From: Nesterenkonia ebinurensis
GTDB taxonomy: Bacteria > Actinomycetota > Actinomycetes > Actinomycetales > Micrococcaceae
NCBI RefSeq assembly: GCF_008711175.1
Contig: NZ_VWNF01000032.1
Span: 186,001 to 250,000 of the forward strand
Length of the DNA: 64,000 nt
Direction: 5' to 3'
Part shown: positions 16,291-25,732 of the stretch, one piece after another
Numbering within the stretch: position 1 is the first letter of the stretch
How the letters are laid out: every line of letters starts with the position of its first letter
The notes under the pieces: generated by a model
What the model was told of the DNA's origin: nothing
What the model saw: the letters and a program-made list of their open reading frames with translations, nothing else
Database searches by the model: none
Position numbers and translations under genes: made by a program

Positions 16291-17574
16291 CTAGAGCAGG
16301 AAGATAAGTGCCAGCGGCAGGGCGATGAAAATACCCAGCACCCAGGCGAAGGCGGCCAGTTTGCGCTCTGCGGCCAGTCCGGAGAGCCATTCCGCACCCT
16401 TGAGCGGAATCTCCCGGATGCCGGGGATCCCGTAGATCACTGCGGTGCCGAGCAGATTGAAGAACAGGTGCACCAGGGCTGCGGTCAGCGCGATGGTGCC
16501 CAGGGCGCCGTCGAAGGCGAAGGCAGCCACCAGCGCGGTGATGGTGGTGCCGATGTTCGCGCCCAGGGTGAAGGGGTAGATCTGGCGCAGGCGCAGCGCA
16601 CCGGAACCAGCCAGCGGGACCATCAGGGCGGTGGTGGTGGAGGAGGACTGGACCATCACGGTCACCAGCGCTCCGGAACCGATGGAGGTGACCGGTCCGC
16701 GGCCGATCGCAGTGTTGAGCACCCGCTGAGCCCGGCCCACCAGCAGGGCCTTGAGCTTACGGCCGATCAGGTTGATCACCGTCAGGATCAGGACGATCGC
16801 CACAGCAATCATCGCCACTCCTGCCCAGGCCCCGGGCAGCCAGCTGAGGCTGAAAGTGACCAGGTCGGCCAGCGGCGTCGTCGCCCCCTTCACCACAGTG
16901 CCAACACCACCGAAGATGACCGCGAGGAACCCAGCTTCAGCTCCGGAGAGGACCTCGGCGGCTGCAGTGGCCAGCCGCTCCAGCAGGCCGAAGGCAATCT
17001 CCAGGGGCAGGAAGATCAGTACGGCCAGCAGGTTGAAGAAGTCATGCACGGTGGCCGCGGCGAAACCACGCCGGAACTGGGCTTTGTCACGCACCATGCC
17101 CAGGCTGACCAGAGTGTTGGTCAGGGTGGTGCCGATATTGGCACCCAGGATGATCGGCACTGCGATACTCAGAGGCAGTCCGCCGGCCACCAGACCCACG
17201 GTGACTGAGGTGGTGGTGGAGGAGGACTGGGTCAGCGCGGTGGCCACAATGCCGATCATCAGACCGACCACGGGGTTGGCGGCGAATTCGAAGAGCTCAG
17301 CGGCCTGGTCTCCGGCCGCCAGCGAAAAACCCGCACCGATCACATTGACCGCAGTAATCAGCACATAGACGCTGGCTGCTACGATCAGCCAGTTGAGAAT
17401 CGCGCTCGCGCGCGGGGTGAGCCGAGAGCCCCTGAGGTCTGGGACCCAAGCAGATTCCCGGGAATCTGAGTGGGCCACGTCAGGGAGGTGCAGTCCGCGG
17501 GGCAGATGGGGTGGGGTGGCCGCTTGGGGCTGGAGGCGGGTTTCGTGCTTCTCCGGTGCCGGCAGTACGGCCAT
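16291..17574 (-). CDS. Na/Pi cotransporter family membrane protein
   Basis: A 427-residue NptA/PNaS-type transporter. The paired family signature QSSSTTT appears twice, near residues 116 and 316, each within a re-entrant membrane repeat, and GANIGTT occurs twice. After a roughly 58-residue polar N-terminus there are 8-10 hydrophobic segments. It lacks the C-terminal PhoU-like domain of some homologues. GGAGAG lies 4 nt before the ATG. It should import phosphate with sodium at the cytoplasmic membrane. A PHO-box-like repeat 75-107 bp upstream suggests induction on phosphate starvation. Confidence 0.9.
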   Translation of the reverse strand: MAVLPAPEKHETRLQPQAATPPHLPRGLHLPDVAHSDSRESAWVPDLRGSRLTPRASAILNWLIVAASVYVLITAVNVIGAGFSLAAGDQAAELFEFAANPVVGLMIGIVATALTQSSSTTTSVTVGLVAGGLPLSIAVPIILGANIGTTLTNTLVSLGMVRDKAQFRRGFAAATVHDFFNLLAVLIFLPLEIAFGLLERLATAAAEVLSGAEAGFLAVIFGGVGTVVKGATTPLADLVTFSLSWLPGAWAGVAMIAVAIVLILTVINLIGRKLKALLVGRAQRVLNTAIGRGPVTSIGSGALVTVMVQSSSTTTALMVPLAGSGALRLRQIYPFTLGANIGTTITALVAAFAFDGALGTIALTAALVHLFFNLLGTAVIYGIPGIREIPLKGAEWLSGLAAERKLAAFAWVLGIFIALPLALIFLL

Positions 17575-17648
17575 CAGCTCTCCGTTCGCAGGTGCGAGGG
17601 CGGGTCCTCAAACAATGACTGGAGCGATCCAGTTGCTCTGTCTTCTGA

Positions 17649-17681
17649 ACAATGACAGTTCAAAGTGAACTTCAGGTAAAC
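17649..17681 (-). promoter_or_regulatory. PHO-box-like direct repeats upstream of Na/Pi transporter
   Basis: On the minus strand GTTTACCTGAA, GTTCACTTTGA and ACTGTCATTGT are three consecutive 11-mers. The first two match the GTTCACC-type 11-nt repeats bound by actinobacterial PhoP; the third is weak. Position and gene function agree. Confidence 0.6.
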
Positions 17682-17843
17682 AGACGAGGAACTATGCTCA
17701 AAAAGTCCAGCAGGTGAGGAAAGTCTCATGTAACCGAGTCTGCCCAAAGCGCCCTGATCTTCTCGCCGGAGCGGGGAAGAGCATGCCCGTAGAATGGCGT
17801 TGTTCTTAGTGAAACCGCTAGGTCATCGCACAAAGGAGCACCA

Positions 17844-18722
17844 ATGCATCATCACAACGGGCGACTGCGCACCCTGGGCCTGCTGGCGTTCATGTTCGCC
17901 CTGGTGCTGCTGATCGGTGCGCTGGTGTCCTGGACCTCCGGGGAGCCGGTGTTCCTGTTCATCTTCGCCGGGATCGGCGTGCTCAGCGTGGCCTACTCCT
18001 ACTGGAACTCGGACAAGATCGCTATCCGCGCTATGAAGGCCTACCCGGTCAGCCGAGAGCAGGCGCCGGCCCTCTATCAGATGGTGGAGGAGCTGGCCGC
18101 CCGGGCCCAGCAGCCGGTGCCGCGCATCTTCATCTCACCGCAACCCACTCCGAACGCCTTCGCCACCGGGCGCAACCCGCAGAAGGGCGTAGTCTGCTTC
18201 ACCGAGGGCATCCTGAACCTGCTCACCCCGCGAGAGCTGCGCGCGGTGACCGGCCATGAGCTGATGCACATCTACAACCGGGACATCCTGATCTCCTCGG
18301 TGGCGGCTGCGGTGGCAGGCTTCCTCACCACCATTGCGCAGTTCTTCATCCTCTTCGGCGGCGGGCGCGGACGCGGCGGCGGGGGCGGTAATCCGCTGGC
18401 ACTGGTGGGCGCGCTGCTGGCCATGATTCTGATGCCGCTGGCGGCCGGGCTCATCCAGTCGGCGATCAGCCGGACCAGGGAGTACGACGCCGACGCCGAC
18501 GGGGCAGAGCTTGCCCAGGATCCCTTGGCACTGGCCTCGGCTCTGGACAAGCTGCAGAACGGCATCTCACGGATTCCGCTGCAGGAAGACCCCAAGCACG
18601 ACGCGCACGCCCATATGATGATCGCCAATCCGTTCGGGCCGCGAGCACGCCAGATGTTCTCCACCCATCCACCGATGGAGGATCGGATTCAGCGCCTCAA
18701 GCAGATGGCCGGTCAGCGCTAA
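17844..18722 (+). CDS. htpX: Zinc metalloprotease HtpX
   Basis: A 292-residue M48 membrane protease. Two N-terminal transmembrane helices (about 9-30 and 35-53) precede the zinc motif HELMH (H138, E139, H142); the third ligand is the Glu in SRTREYDADADG. A glycine-rich GGGRGRGGGGG turn (about 173-183) separates two further hydrophobic segments. It degrades misfolded membrane proteins with its active site in the cytoplasm. AAAGGAG lies 5 nt before the ATG. Its stop codon overlaps that of the convergent fprA. Confidence 0.94.
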   Translation: MHHHNGRLRTLGLLAFMFALVLLIGALVSWTSGEPVFLFIFAGIGVLSVAYSYWNSDKIAIRAMKAYPVSREQAPALYQMVEELAARAQQPVPRIFISPQPTPNAFATGRNPQKGVVCFTEGILNLLTPRELRAVTGHELMHIYNRDILISSVAAAVAGFLTTIAQFFILFGGGRGRGGGGGNPLALVGALLAMILMPLAAGLIQSAISRTREYDADADGAELAQDPLALASALDKLQNGISRIPLQEDPKHDAHAHMMIANPFGPRARQMFSTHPPMEDRIQRLKQMAGQR

Positions 18723-20152
18723 GCGCGGGAAATCCGGATCATGTCCTCGCGGGGAACGACCTTGACACGCTCGCGCTGCACAGAGCTGGACTCAGTGGCC
18801 TGCTGACCGAGGCTGAGCTCGTGCTCGTCAAGCTTCAGCCAGCCCTCCCAGGTGGTGTACTCCACGCCACGGGAATCCAGCAGTTCAGTCACTGCATCCT
18901 CCTCCGGGTGCTGCGCTTGGGGGAGTCTGTCGGCGTCGCTGATCAGGCAGTCGATGGTCTCCATGGCATCGCCCTTGGTGTGGCCGATCAGCCCCACCGG
19001 ACCGCGTTTGATCCATCCGGTGGCATAGGTGCCGGGGATGTGCTGGCCCGCATCGTCGAGCACCCGGCCGGCCTCGTTGCGGATCACTCCGCGCTTCTGG
19101 TCGAAGGGAATGCCCTCGAGCTCGGAGCCGAAGTAGCCCACTGCCCGGTAGACCGCCTGGACCTCGTAGTCGAGGTGTTCCCCAGTGCCGGTGACGTTGC
19201 CGGTGCCGTCCAGCTCCATCCGCTCGAAACGGATGCCAGCGACCTTTCCGGTGCCGGTGCCGTCGCTGTTCTTGCCCTCCAGTATCTCCACCGGCTGGTG
19301 CAGGAAGTGCAGGTGCAGCCGGCGGGAGGCGGCAGGCTGACCCGACTCTTCACGCTCCTGAAGCTCGATGAGCCAGTTGCCCAGGGTGTTGACCATGGTC
19401 TTGATCTGGTTATTGGACTTGATGGCTTCATCGGAGGCCTCGTCGAAGTCGAAGTCCTCCTCATAGAGCACAATATCCACGTCCCGAGAGTGGCTGACCT
19501 CGCGCAGCTCAAGGGGGGTGAATTTCACCTGGGCGGGGCCGCGGCGGCCGAAGACGTGCACATCGGTGACCGGGGAGGTCTTCAGTCCCTGATAGACGTT
19601 CTCTGGGATCTCAGTGCTCAGCAGGTCCTCAGCGTGCTTGGAGAGCACCCGGGCCACGTCCAGAGCCACATTGCCGTTGCCGATCACCGCGATCTGCTCA
19701 GCCTCCAGCGGCCATTCGCGCGGGTAGTCGGGGTGGCCGTCGTACCAGGACACGAAGTCTGCCGCGCCGTAGGATCCCTCCAGGTCCACCCCGGGGATGT
19801 CCAGATCGGCATCCTTGATGGCACCTGTGGCGTAGATGACGGCGTCGTAATGTGCCTTCAGGTCCTCCATACTCAGGTCGGTGCCGATGTTCACGTTGCC
19901 CAGCAAGCGGATATCGCCACGGTCCAGCACCTTGTGCAGTGCCTTGATGATGCCTTTGATCCGCGGGTGGTCGGGGGCTACGCCGTAGCGGATCAGGCCG
20001 AAGGGCGCGGGGTAACGGTCGAACAGGTCGATGCTGAAGCGCAGGTCGTGCTTCTTCTGGGCCTTGGCCAGGATATCCGAGGCGTAGACCCCGGCGGGGC
20101 CAGCCCCGATGACGGCGACGCGGATGGGCCGGGAGTGGAATGTCTCAGACAC
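18719..20152 (-). CDS. fprA: FprA-like ferredoxin/adrenodoxin-NADP reductase
   Basis: A 477-residue flavoprotein of the adrenodoxin-reductase type. The FAD motif VIGAGPAGVYA lies at residues 14-24, the NADP motif VIGNGNVALDVAR at about 165-177, and FGRRGPAQVKFT, characteristic of FprA, follows. GTYATGWIKRGPVGLIGH near the C-terminus binds FAD. It passes electrons between NADPH and ferredoxins, for example for P450s or FeS metabolism. It ends inside the htpX stop codon (convergent, no terminator space). Confidence 0.93.
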   Translation of the reverse strand: MSETFHSRPIRVAVIGAGPAGVYASDILAKAQKKHDLRFSIDLFDRYPAPFGLIRYGVAPDHPRIKGIIKALHKVLDRGDIRLLGNVNIGTDLSMEDLKAHYDAVIYATGAIKDADLDIPGVDLEGSYGAADFVSWYDGHPDYPREWPLEAEQIAVIGNGNVALDVARVLSKHAEDLLSTEIPENVYQGLKTSPVTDVHVFGRRGPAQVKFTPLELREVSHSRDVDIVLYEEDFDFDEASDEAIKSNNQIKTMVNTLGNWLIELQEREESGQPAASRRLHLHFLHQPVEILEGKNSDGTGTGKVAGIRFERMELDGTGNVTGTGEHLDYEVQAVYRAVGYFGSELEGIPFDQKRGVIRNEAGRVLDDAGQHIPGTYATGWIKRGPVGLIGHTKGDAMETIDCLISDADRLPQAQHPEEDAVTELLDSRGVEYTTWEGWLKLDEHELSLGQQATESSSVQRERVKVVPREDMIRISRA

Positions 20153-20287
20153 TGTGCGGCGGGTTTCCTTTCGATGTGCGCGCTTTGATCTGCCTCGCTT
20201 GGGCGCGCGAATTTACCTCAGGACAGTATGCCTTATTCAAGAACGCGCTGGACCCAGCACCTTCTTCCCGCAGGATAGGCTGAAATC

Positions 20288-20776
20288 ATGGCGGAGATGT
20301 TCCTGGAGAAGTTCAAGGCCCTGGTTCCCAAGTACCTGGACGACCAGTGGACGCCCCAGGAAGGGTACACCCGGGATGAGCTGGCGGAGCTGCTGGCTGA
20401 CTCCGAGCTTCCTGACCGCACGCGGCTGCCACTGGTGCTGGAGGAGCTGTACCTGGCGCTGGGCCGCTGCGAGGAGATTCTGGAGGCCTACCACTTCATC
20501 TTCGACCCGGACGAGCTGGTCATCGAAGAGGGCTACCTGCTGTTCCTGGAAGATGAGGAGGAGCGCTGGGTCTGGGGCGTGCAGACCGCTGATCTCAAAG
20601 TGCCGGACCCGATCATCCACCGGCAAGAGAGGGGTCTAGGAAGCTCGGAGGACGCGAAGCGTTCTTCGAGAAAGAGCCCGAACGACAATGACAAGCACCA
20701 GTGGACCCCGGAGGGCGCCACGGTCAGCGAGTTCCTGTTCGACCTCCTCGAGTTCTCATTTGACGAGGAAAGCTGA
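20288..20776 (+). CDS. SUKH/SMI1-KNR4-like small protein
   Basis: A 162-residue acidic cytoplasmic protein. The pattern ILEAYHFIFDPDELVIEEGYLLFLEDEEERWVWG.. followed by DP.. and a closing WTPEG...SEFLFDLLEF resembles SUKH (SMI1/KNR4) proteins, many of which are immunity proteins; written here as separate motifs, the match is by pattern only. A polar stretch at about residues 113-137 (RGLGSSEDAKRSSRKS) sits between the DP and W motifs and may be a repeat-derived insertion. There is no toxin gene adjacent; the downstream HIT gene starts 3 bp after the stop, so the two are co-transcribed. Confidence 0.55.
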   Translation: MAEMFLEKFKALVPKYLDDQWTPQEGYTRDELAELLADSELPDRTRLPLVLEELYLALGRCEEILEAYHFIFDPDELVIEEGYLLFLEDEEERWVWGVQTADLKVPDPIIHRQERGLGSSEDAKRSSRKSPNDNDKHQWTPEGATVSEFLFDLLEFSFDEES

Positions 20777-20778
20777 GC

Positions 20779-21333
20779 ATGAGGAACCAGCATCCCAACT
20801 ACTCCTCTGCCCTGACTCGGCCCTGGGATAACGACGCCGCCGACCCACTCTGGCAGTCCCATGCCTCAGAGGACTATGAGTGCCCGTTCTGCCAGTTCGC
20901 CGCCGGGGACACCTCCGACCCGGGCAACCGCTGCGAACTGAGTGATCTGGTCTACCAGGATGAGGATCTGCTGGTGTTCATTGCCTGTGACGGGTTCGGA
21001 CCGCACCCCGGGCACGCGATGATCATTCCGACCGCCCACCGGGAGGCGCTCTACGACTTAGAGGATGAGCTGCTGGCCAAGATCAGCATCTTCTCCCGGC
21101 ATGTGACCCTGGCCATCAAGCTAGCCTGGAACCCGGAGGGCACCAGCGTCCGGCAGCATAATGAGCCGGCCGGGAACCAGCATGTCTGGCACTACCACTT
21201 GCACGTGTTTCCGCGCTACAGCGATGATCTGCTCTACCGACAGATCCGCCACCCACTGGGCGTGGAGTACCGGGCGAAGCTGGCCCTGGAGCTCAAAGCC
21301 GCACTTGATCAAGTTCTGGAAGCTGCGTCATAG
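20779..21333 (+). CDS. HIT-family nucleotide-binding protein
   Basis: A 184-residue histidine-triad protein. The catalytic triad motif HYHLHVF is in HVWHYHLHVFPRY near residues 136-148. CPFCQ at about 36-40 is the usual N-terminal zinc-type pair, and PGHAMIIPTAHRE is typical. These enzymes hydrolyse nucleotide phosphoramidates or dinucleoside polyphosphates. The start is 3 bp after the SUKH-like stop. It is convergent with the polyprenyl synthase gene, only 17 bp apart. Confidence 0.9.
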   Translation: MRNQHPNYSSALTRPWDNDAADPLWQSHASEDYECPFCQFAAGDTSDPGNRCELSDLVYQDEDLLVFIACDGFGPHPGHAMIIPTAHREALYDLEDELLAKISIFSRHVTLAIKLAWNPEGTSVRQHNEPAGNQHVWHYHLHVFPRYSDDLLYRQIRHPLGVEYRAKLALELKAALDQVLEAAS

Positions 21334-21350
21334 GATCGCGGCGATAGGAC

Positions 21351-22502
21351 TCATCCGTCTCTGTTGACAACGGCGTCTGCGAAGCTCAACAGGGCCGACT
21401 TCACGGTGGATTCCGGCAGCGGTGCGATAGCGGTTTTGGCCTTCTTGGCCCAGCCCCGAGCCACCGCCCAGGAGTCCTCGGTCACCGGATGCTCCACCAC
21501 AGCCTGCACGGCCTCAGTCAAGGCTGTGTCCTGGCTCAGATCCCTCTCCACCAGGGCAAGTGCAGTGGCAGCGTCATCATTTTTGTCGGCTTCCCGGCGC
21601 AGCAGCAGCACCGGAAGAGTGGGAACCCCCTCGCGCAGATCAGTGCCCGGTGCCTTTCCCGAGACTGAAGGATCAGCAGTGAGGTCAATCACGTCATCGG
21701 CAAGCTGGAAAGCAATCCCCACGGCCTCTCCGTACTCCTGCAGACTGCTGGTGGTCTCCGAGGCAGCCCCGCCGAACAGTCCGCCGAGCCGGGCTGCTGC
21801 AGCCACCAGGGACCCGGTCTTATCCGCGATGACCTGCAGGTAGTGCTCATAGGGATCTTCGCCTGACCGGGGGCCCACCGTCTCGTGGAGCTGGCCCATG
21901 ACCAGCCGTTCGAAGGTCTCGGCCTGGACCTTGGACCCTTCGTCGCCGAGCTCGGTCATCAGCGCCGAAGCCCGGGCCAGGATCAGGTCACCGGTGAGGA
22001 TGGCCACCGAGTTCCCCCAGACCTCATGGGCGCTGGGGGCGCCGCGGCGCAGCGGCGCAGAGTCCATCACATCGTCGTGGTACAGGGTAGCCAGATGGGT
22101 CATCTCCATCACCACGGCCGCCTGCAGCACCCGCGGATTGATCCCCCCGCCGAGCAGCGAAGTCAGAATGGTCAGCAGCGGCCGGATCCGCTTGCCGCCG
22201 GCCTCAGCAAGGTAACGGGCTGCGCTGTTGGCCAGCTCATCAGTACTGGAGAGCGCAGCCAGCAGCTGCTCCTCTACTGCATCGAGCGCCTCGAGCACCT
22301 CGGCCGAGAGCTGAGGGTCATCGGCGAGCACATCAAACCCGGCTGGAAGCAGCGCTGGTCCCGCGGCGCCGCTCGGGGCCCCTGACGCCTGGGACCGGTG
22401 CGGATCTTTGATACGTGCAGGCCGTTTCAGGGAGTCGCCCCCGCTCTCGGCAGGCAAAGCCTTGCCAGTCTTCGCGCCTAAAGAAGCATTCGAATCGGTC
22501 AT
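21351..22502 (-). CDS. Polyprenyl diphosphate synthase (menaquinone side chain)
   Basis: A 383-residue trans-prenyltransferase with both aspartate-rich motifs, YHDDVMD (first) and LADDVID (second), and GGKRIRP for diphosphate binding. It extends isopentenyl units to the long chain used for menaquinone. Its place 11 bp after menG supports this over carotenoid synthesis. About 60 N-terminal residues (SLGAKTGKALPAESGGD and on) are outside the family core; the first part derives from a family-B repeat. Start ATG 22502 or TTG 22511 cannot be separated; neither has a good ribosome site. Confidence 0.88.
   Translation of the reverse strand: MTDSNASLGAKTGKALPAESGGDSLKRPARIKDPHRSQASGAPSGAAGPALLPAGFDVLADDPQLSAEVLEALDAVEEQLLAALSSTDELANSAARYLAEAGGKRIRPLLTILTSLLGGGINPRVLQAAVVMEMTHLATLYHDDVMDSAPLRRGAPSAHEVWGNSVAILTGDLILARASALMTELGDEGSKVQAETFERLVMGQLHETVGPRSGEDPYEHYLQVIADKTGSLVAAAARLGGLFGGAASETTSSLQEYGEAVGIAFQLADDVIDLTADPSVSGKAPGTDLREGVPTLPVLLLRREADKNDDAATALALVERDLSQDTALTEAVQAVVEHPVTEDSWAVARGWAKKAKTAIAPLPESTVKSALLSFADAVVNRDG
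22418..22482. repeat. Family-B palindromic repeat in the prenyl synthase N-terminus
   Basis: On the minus strand it reads CTTTAGGCGCGAAGACTGGC, then a GGCAAGGCTTTGCC hairpin, then GCCGAGAGC. Same order of parts as the copy in the AlkA-like gene. It encodes residues about 6-30. Confidence 0.6.
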
Positions 22503-22513
22503 CAGAGTCAAGC

Positions 22514-23233
22514 CTAGCCGCTCTGGCTGGGCTTGAACGCACGGTGGATGGCCACAATCCCGCCGCTGAGATTGCGATAGCGCACCTGGGACCAGCCTGC
22601 CTGCTCAATCAGTGCGGCCAGGTGGTCCTGATCCGGCCAAGCCCGGATGGATTCGGCCAGGTAGACGTAGGCCTCCGGGTTGGATGAGACTGCCCGGGCC
22701 ACCGGCGGCAGGGCTCGCATCAAGTACTCGTTGTAGATGAGGTTGAAGGCCCTGTTCGTGGGGTCGGAGAACTCCATGACCGCTAGCCGACCACCTGGTT
22801 TGGTCACCCGCAGCATCTCCCCCAGCGCCACCGTGGTGTCCTCGATATTGCGCAGCCCGAAGCTGATGGTCACCGCGTCAAAGCTGTCATCGGCAAAGGG
22901 CAGGTTCATTCCGTCCCCAGCCACAAAGGTCAGTTCAGGGTGTTTACGCTTGCCCACCTGGAGCATACCGAGCGAGAAGTCGCAGGCCACCGCGGTGGCT
23001 CCGGCCTGCTGGAACGGCACGGTGGAGACCCCGGTGCCGGCGGCCAGATCCAGCACGTACTCACCGGGCTGCACATTCAGCGCCTCGGTGAGCTTCTTCC
23101 GCCAGCACCGGTCCTGGCCCAGGGAGATCACATCATTGGTGAGGTCGTAGCGCTCAGCCACCCTGTCAAACATCGAGGCCACGTCGTGGGGCTTCTTATC
23201 CAGGTCAGCGCGGGTTCCGGTATGGGGATTCAC
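22514..23233 (-). CDS. menG: Demethylmenaquinone methyltransferase MenG
   Basis: A 239-residue UbiE/MenG SAM methyltransferase. The SAM-binding motif is [11 protein letters not shown] (about residues 60-70), with [10 protein letters not shown] and the family segment [10 protein letters not shown]. It performs the last methylation of menaquinone. The open frame runs further upstream, but the GTG at 23233 ([15 protein letters not shown]) matches homologue starts. It is divergent from menF and coupled to the prenyl synthase gene. Confidence 0.92.
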   Translation of the reverse strand: MNPHTGTRADLDKKPHDVASMFDRVAERYDLTNDVISLGQDRCWRKKLTEALNVQPGEYVLDLAAGTGVSTVPFQQAGATAVACDFSLGMLQVGKRKHPELTFVAGDGMNLPFADDSFDAVTISFGLRNIEDTTVALGEMLRVTKPGGRLAVMEFSDPTNRAFNLIYNEYLMRALPPVARAVSSNPEAYVYLAESIRAWPDQDHLAALIEQAGWSQVRYRNLSGGIVAIHRAFKPSQSG

Positions 23234-23344
23234 CCCAGCATTCTCGCATGAGCCCGGCTCTGCGCCCCCGGCAGTTCTTCCCGGAGGATGCGTCAAGACC
23301 CCGCCTGCTGAGATGGCCTCTGGGCCGCGTAGGATGGTCTGGCT

Positions 23345-24640
23345 ATGACAACAGCCCCGCCCACACTGCATCTGACGGCGGTGGAAGTGGATCTTCCCGA
23401 CGCAGTGACCGGTCTGCTTCCCGCTGTGGAGCCCACCGGGGTCTGGCTGCGTGAGGGCGAGGGCCTGCTGGGTCTGGGCACTGCTGCCAGTGCCCAGATG
23501 ACCGGACCCCGCCGGTTCGCCGAGCTCGCCGCCTTCTGGGATTCCCTGACCATCGAGGTGGAGGCGGGGTCGAGCACCTCTGAACAGGTGGCTGGGGGCT
23601 TGGTCGGCTTTGTCTCGGTGAGCTTTGCCGCAGACTCCCGTTACGCCTCACATCTGGTGGTACCAGAGGTGCTCATTAAGCACGACGCCGCCCGCACCCT
23701 CCTGATCACCGCGACTGAACACCCATCAGACCTCGCTGAGATCCTGGTCCGCCATGGGCTGCGGCTTGAGAAGACCGCTGTGCTCCCCGGTCTGCACACC
23801 AGGGGCCCAGCACGGAGTTTGCCGCCGACTGCACTGCATCCGGGCGCCCAGTCTGAACGGCAGCATCTCAATGCAGTATCTGCCGGCCTCACCGCCATTG
23901 CTGACGGGACCGTGGAGAAGCTGGTGCTGGCCCGTGACGTGGTGGTCTCCGCTGAGCACCCGCTGCCGCTGAGCAGTGTGCTGTCCCGACTGTCCGGTAA
24001 GTACCCGCAGACCTGGACCTACCGGGTCGGTGATGTGCTGGGCGCGACCCCGGAGATGCTGGTGCGGATCCGGGGTGCGCAGGTGTCCTCTCGGGTGTTG
24101 GCCGGGACCATCAGCCGCAGTGCGGATGCTGCGGGGCTGGTCCGCGATGCCAAACAGCACCGTGAGCACGACCTCGCTGTACAGTCGCTGCTGGATGAGC
24201 TTGCCCCGCTCACTGAGTCATTAAAGTCTCCTGCTGACCCGGGTGTGCTGGAGCTGCCGAACGTCTACCACTTGGTCAGCGACATCTCCGGCACTCTGGC
24301 TGCCGATGAGACCGGCCAGCTGCCCAGCCCGCTGGCGGTGGCTGAGGCGGTACATCCCACCGCAGCGGTCTGCGGGACCCCGACCGCGGTGGCCGCCCAG
24401 CTGATTGCTCAGCTGGAGGGCATGGACCGGGGCCCCTACGCGGGGCCGGTGGGCTGGCTGGATGCCGCCGGCAATGCGGACTTTGGGATTGCCCTGCGCG
24501 GGGCCATGGTGGAGGATGATCGGACCCTGCGGCTCTGCGCCGGCGGGGGGATCGTGGAAGGATCGGAGCCGGAATCGGAACTGGCCGAGACCGAGATCAA
24601 ACTCACCCCCATGCTCGGTGCTCTGGAAGTCAGCCGGTGA
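23345..24640 (+). CDS. menF: Isochorismate synthase MenF
   Basis: A 431-residue chorismate-binding enzyme. The C-terminal half carries [47 protein letters not shown] and [11 protein letters not shown], which form the active site. It converts chorismate to isochorismate, the first step to menaquinone (siderophore use is possible but the neighbours are men genes). TAGGAT lies 9 nt before the ATG, as expected for a -10 of a near-leaderless message. It converges with the dipeptidase gene, 10 bp apart. Confidence 0.92.
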   Translation: MTTAPPTLHLTAVEVDLPDAVTGLLPAVEPTGVWLREGEGLLGLGTAASAQMTGPRRFAELAAFWDSLTIEVEAGSSTSEQVAGGLVGFVSVSFAADSRYASHLVVPEVLIKHDAARTLLITATEHPSDLAEILVRHGLRLEKTAVLPGLHTRGPARSLPPTALHPGAQSERQHLNAVSAGLTAIADGTVEKLVLARDVVVSAEHPLPLSSVLSRLSGKYPQTWTYRVGDVLGATPEMLVRIRGAQVSSRVLAGTISRSADAAGLVRDAKQHREHDLAVQSLLDELAPLTESLKSPADPGVLELPNVYHLVSDISGTLAADETGQLPSPLAVAEAVHPTAAVCGTPTAVAAQLIAQLEGMDRGPYAGPVGWLDAAGNADFGIALRGAMVEDDRTLRLCAGGGIVEGSEPESELAETEIKLTPMLGALEVSR

Positions 24641-24650
24641 CAGGCGCCGT

Positions 24651-25673
24651 TCACCCGATGGCCTCGGTGATCACGCGTAGGATATTGCCGCTGGTCAGCT
24701 TGGCTAGCTCCTGCTCGGACCAGCCTCGCTCAGCCAAGGCGCGGAGCAGCACGGGGTAGCTGTTGACCCGCTCCATTCCGGAGGGGCCGGCAGGAACACC
24801 GTCATAGTCCCCGCCCAGGCCAATGTGCTCGATGCCCGCCACCTGACGGGCATGCTCTACATGGGCAACCACATCCTCCACCGTGGCCTCATTGTTTGTG
24901 GTGAGAAAACTGGGCACAAAGCTGAGCATGAGCACCCCGCCATTGGCACTGAGCCGGCTCAGCACCCCGTCGGGAACATTGCGCGGGTGGTCGGTGACCG
25001 CACGACAGCAAGAATGGGAGAAGATGACCGGCCGGCAGCTGACGTCCAGTGCATCGTGCATGGTGCGCTCATGGACATGGGAGAGATCTGCCAGCATCCC
25101 GATCCGGTTCATCTCCGCCACAACTTCCCGACCAAACTCGGTCAGCCCATAGTCCACCGGCGCTCCGGTGGCCGAAGCTGCCCATGCAGTGTTGTCGTTA
25201 TGAGTGAGCGTCATATACGTCACGCCCAAAGCGCGGAACATACGCAACACGGCCAGTGACCCGGCAATGCTGTGTCCGCCCTCAGCGCCCATGAGGGAGG
25301 CGATCCGATTCCCCTTCCAGGCGGTCTGGATATCGGTGGCAGTCTGTGCCAACTGCAATTCGGTGGGAAACTGACCCACCAGACGGTGCACACAGTCAAT
25401 CTGCTCCAATACTTGGACCGCCGCCTGAGATTCGGGCTGGTGAGACGGCACATAGACCGACCAAAACTGACCTCCTACCCCGCCGGCACGCAACGATGGC
25501 AGATCTGTATGGATACTTGGGTTGCCACTATCCAAGCAGGCTTCGCCGATGTCATAGCCGTACTCATTGCCCAGCACCATAGGTAGATCGTTATGGCCAT
25601 CGAGCACCGGAGCCTCGCTCAGCACTTTCTGGACCAGTTCTGCACTCCCTCTGCTCTTCCATTGAGAGTTCAC
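24651..25673 (-). CDS. Peptidase family M19 dipeptidase
   Basis: A 340-residue renal-dipeptidase-type amidohydrolase. Metal ligands are visible in order: HND (LDGHNDLP), the bridging Glu in GAEGGHS, the His in IFSHSCCRAV, and Asp in GLGGDYDG. M19 enzymes cut dipeptides including those with a D-residue. There is no signal peptide, so it acts in the cytoplasm. A strong GAAGGAGG lies 5 nt before the GTG start. As last gene of the muropeptide operon it probably splits D- or L-amino-acid dipeptides from imported wall peptides. Confidence 0.88.
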   Translation of the reverse strand: MNSQWKSRGSAELVQKVLSEAPVLDGHNDLPMVLGNEYGYDIGEACLDSGNPSIHTDLPSLRAGGVGGQFWSVYVPSHQPESQAAVQVLEQIDCVHRLVGQFPTELQLAQTATDIQTAWKGNRIASLMGAEGGHSIAGSLAVLRMFRALGVTYMTLTHNDNTAWAASATGAPVDYGLTEFGREVVAEMNRIGMLADLSHVHERTMHDALDVSCRPVIFSHSCCRAVTDHPRNVPDGVLSRLSANGGVLMLSFVPSFLTTNNEATVEDVVAHVEHARQVAGIEHIGLGGDYDGVPAGPSGMERVNSYPVLLRALAERGWSEQELAKLTSGNILRVITEAIG

Positions 25674-25732
25674 TCAACCCTCCTTCATCCTTAGTGGGTT
25701 CTAGGCCAGCAGAGACGTCCGGTGTTACATTT

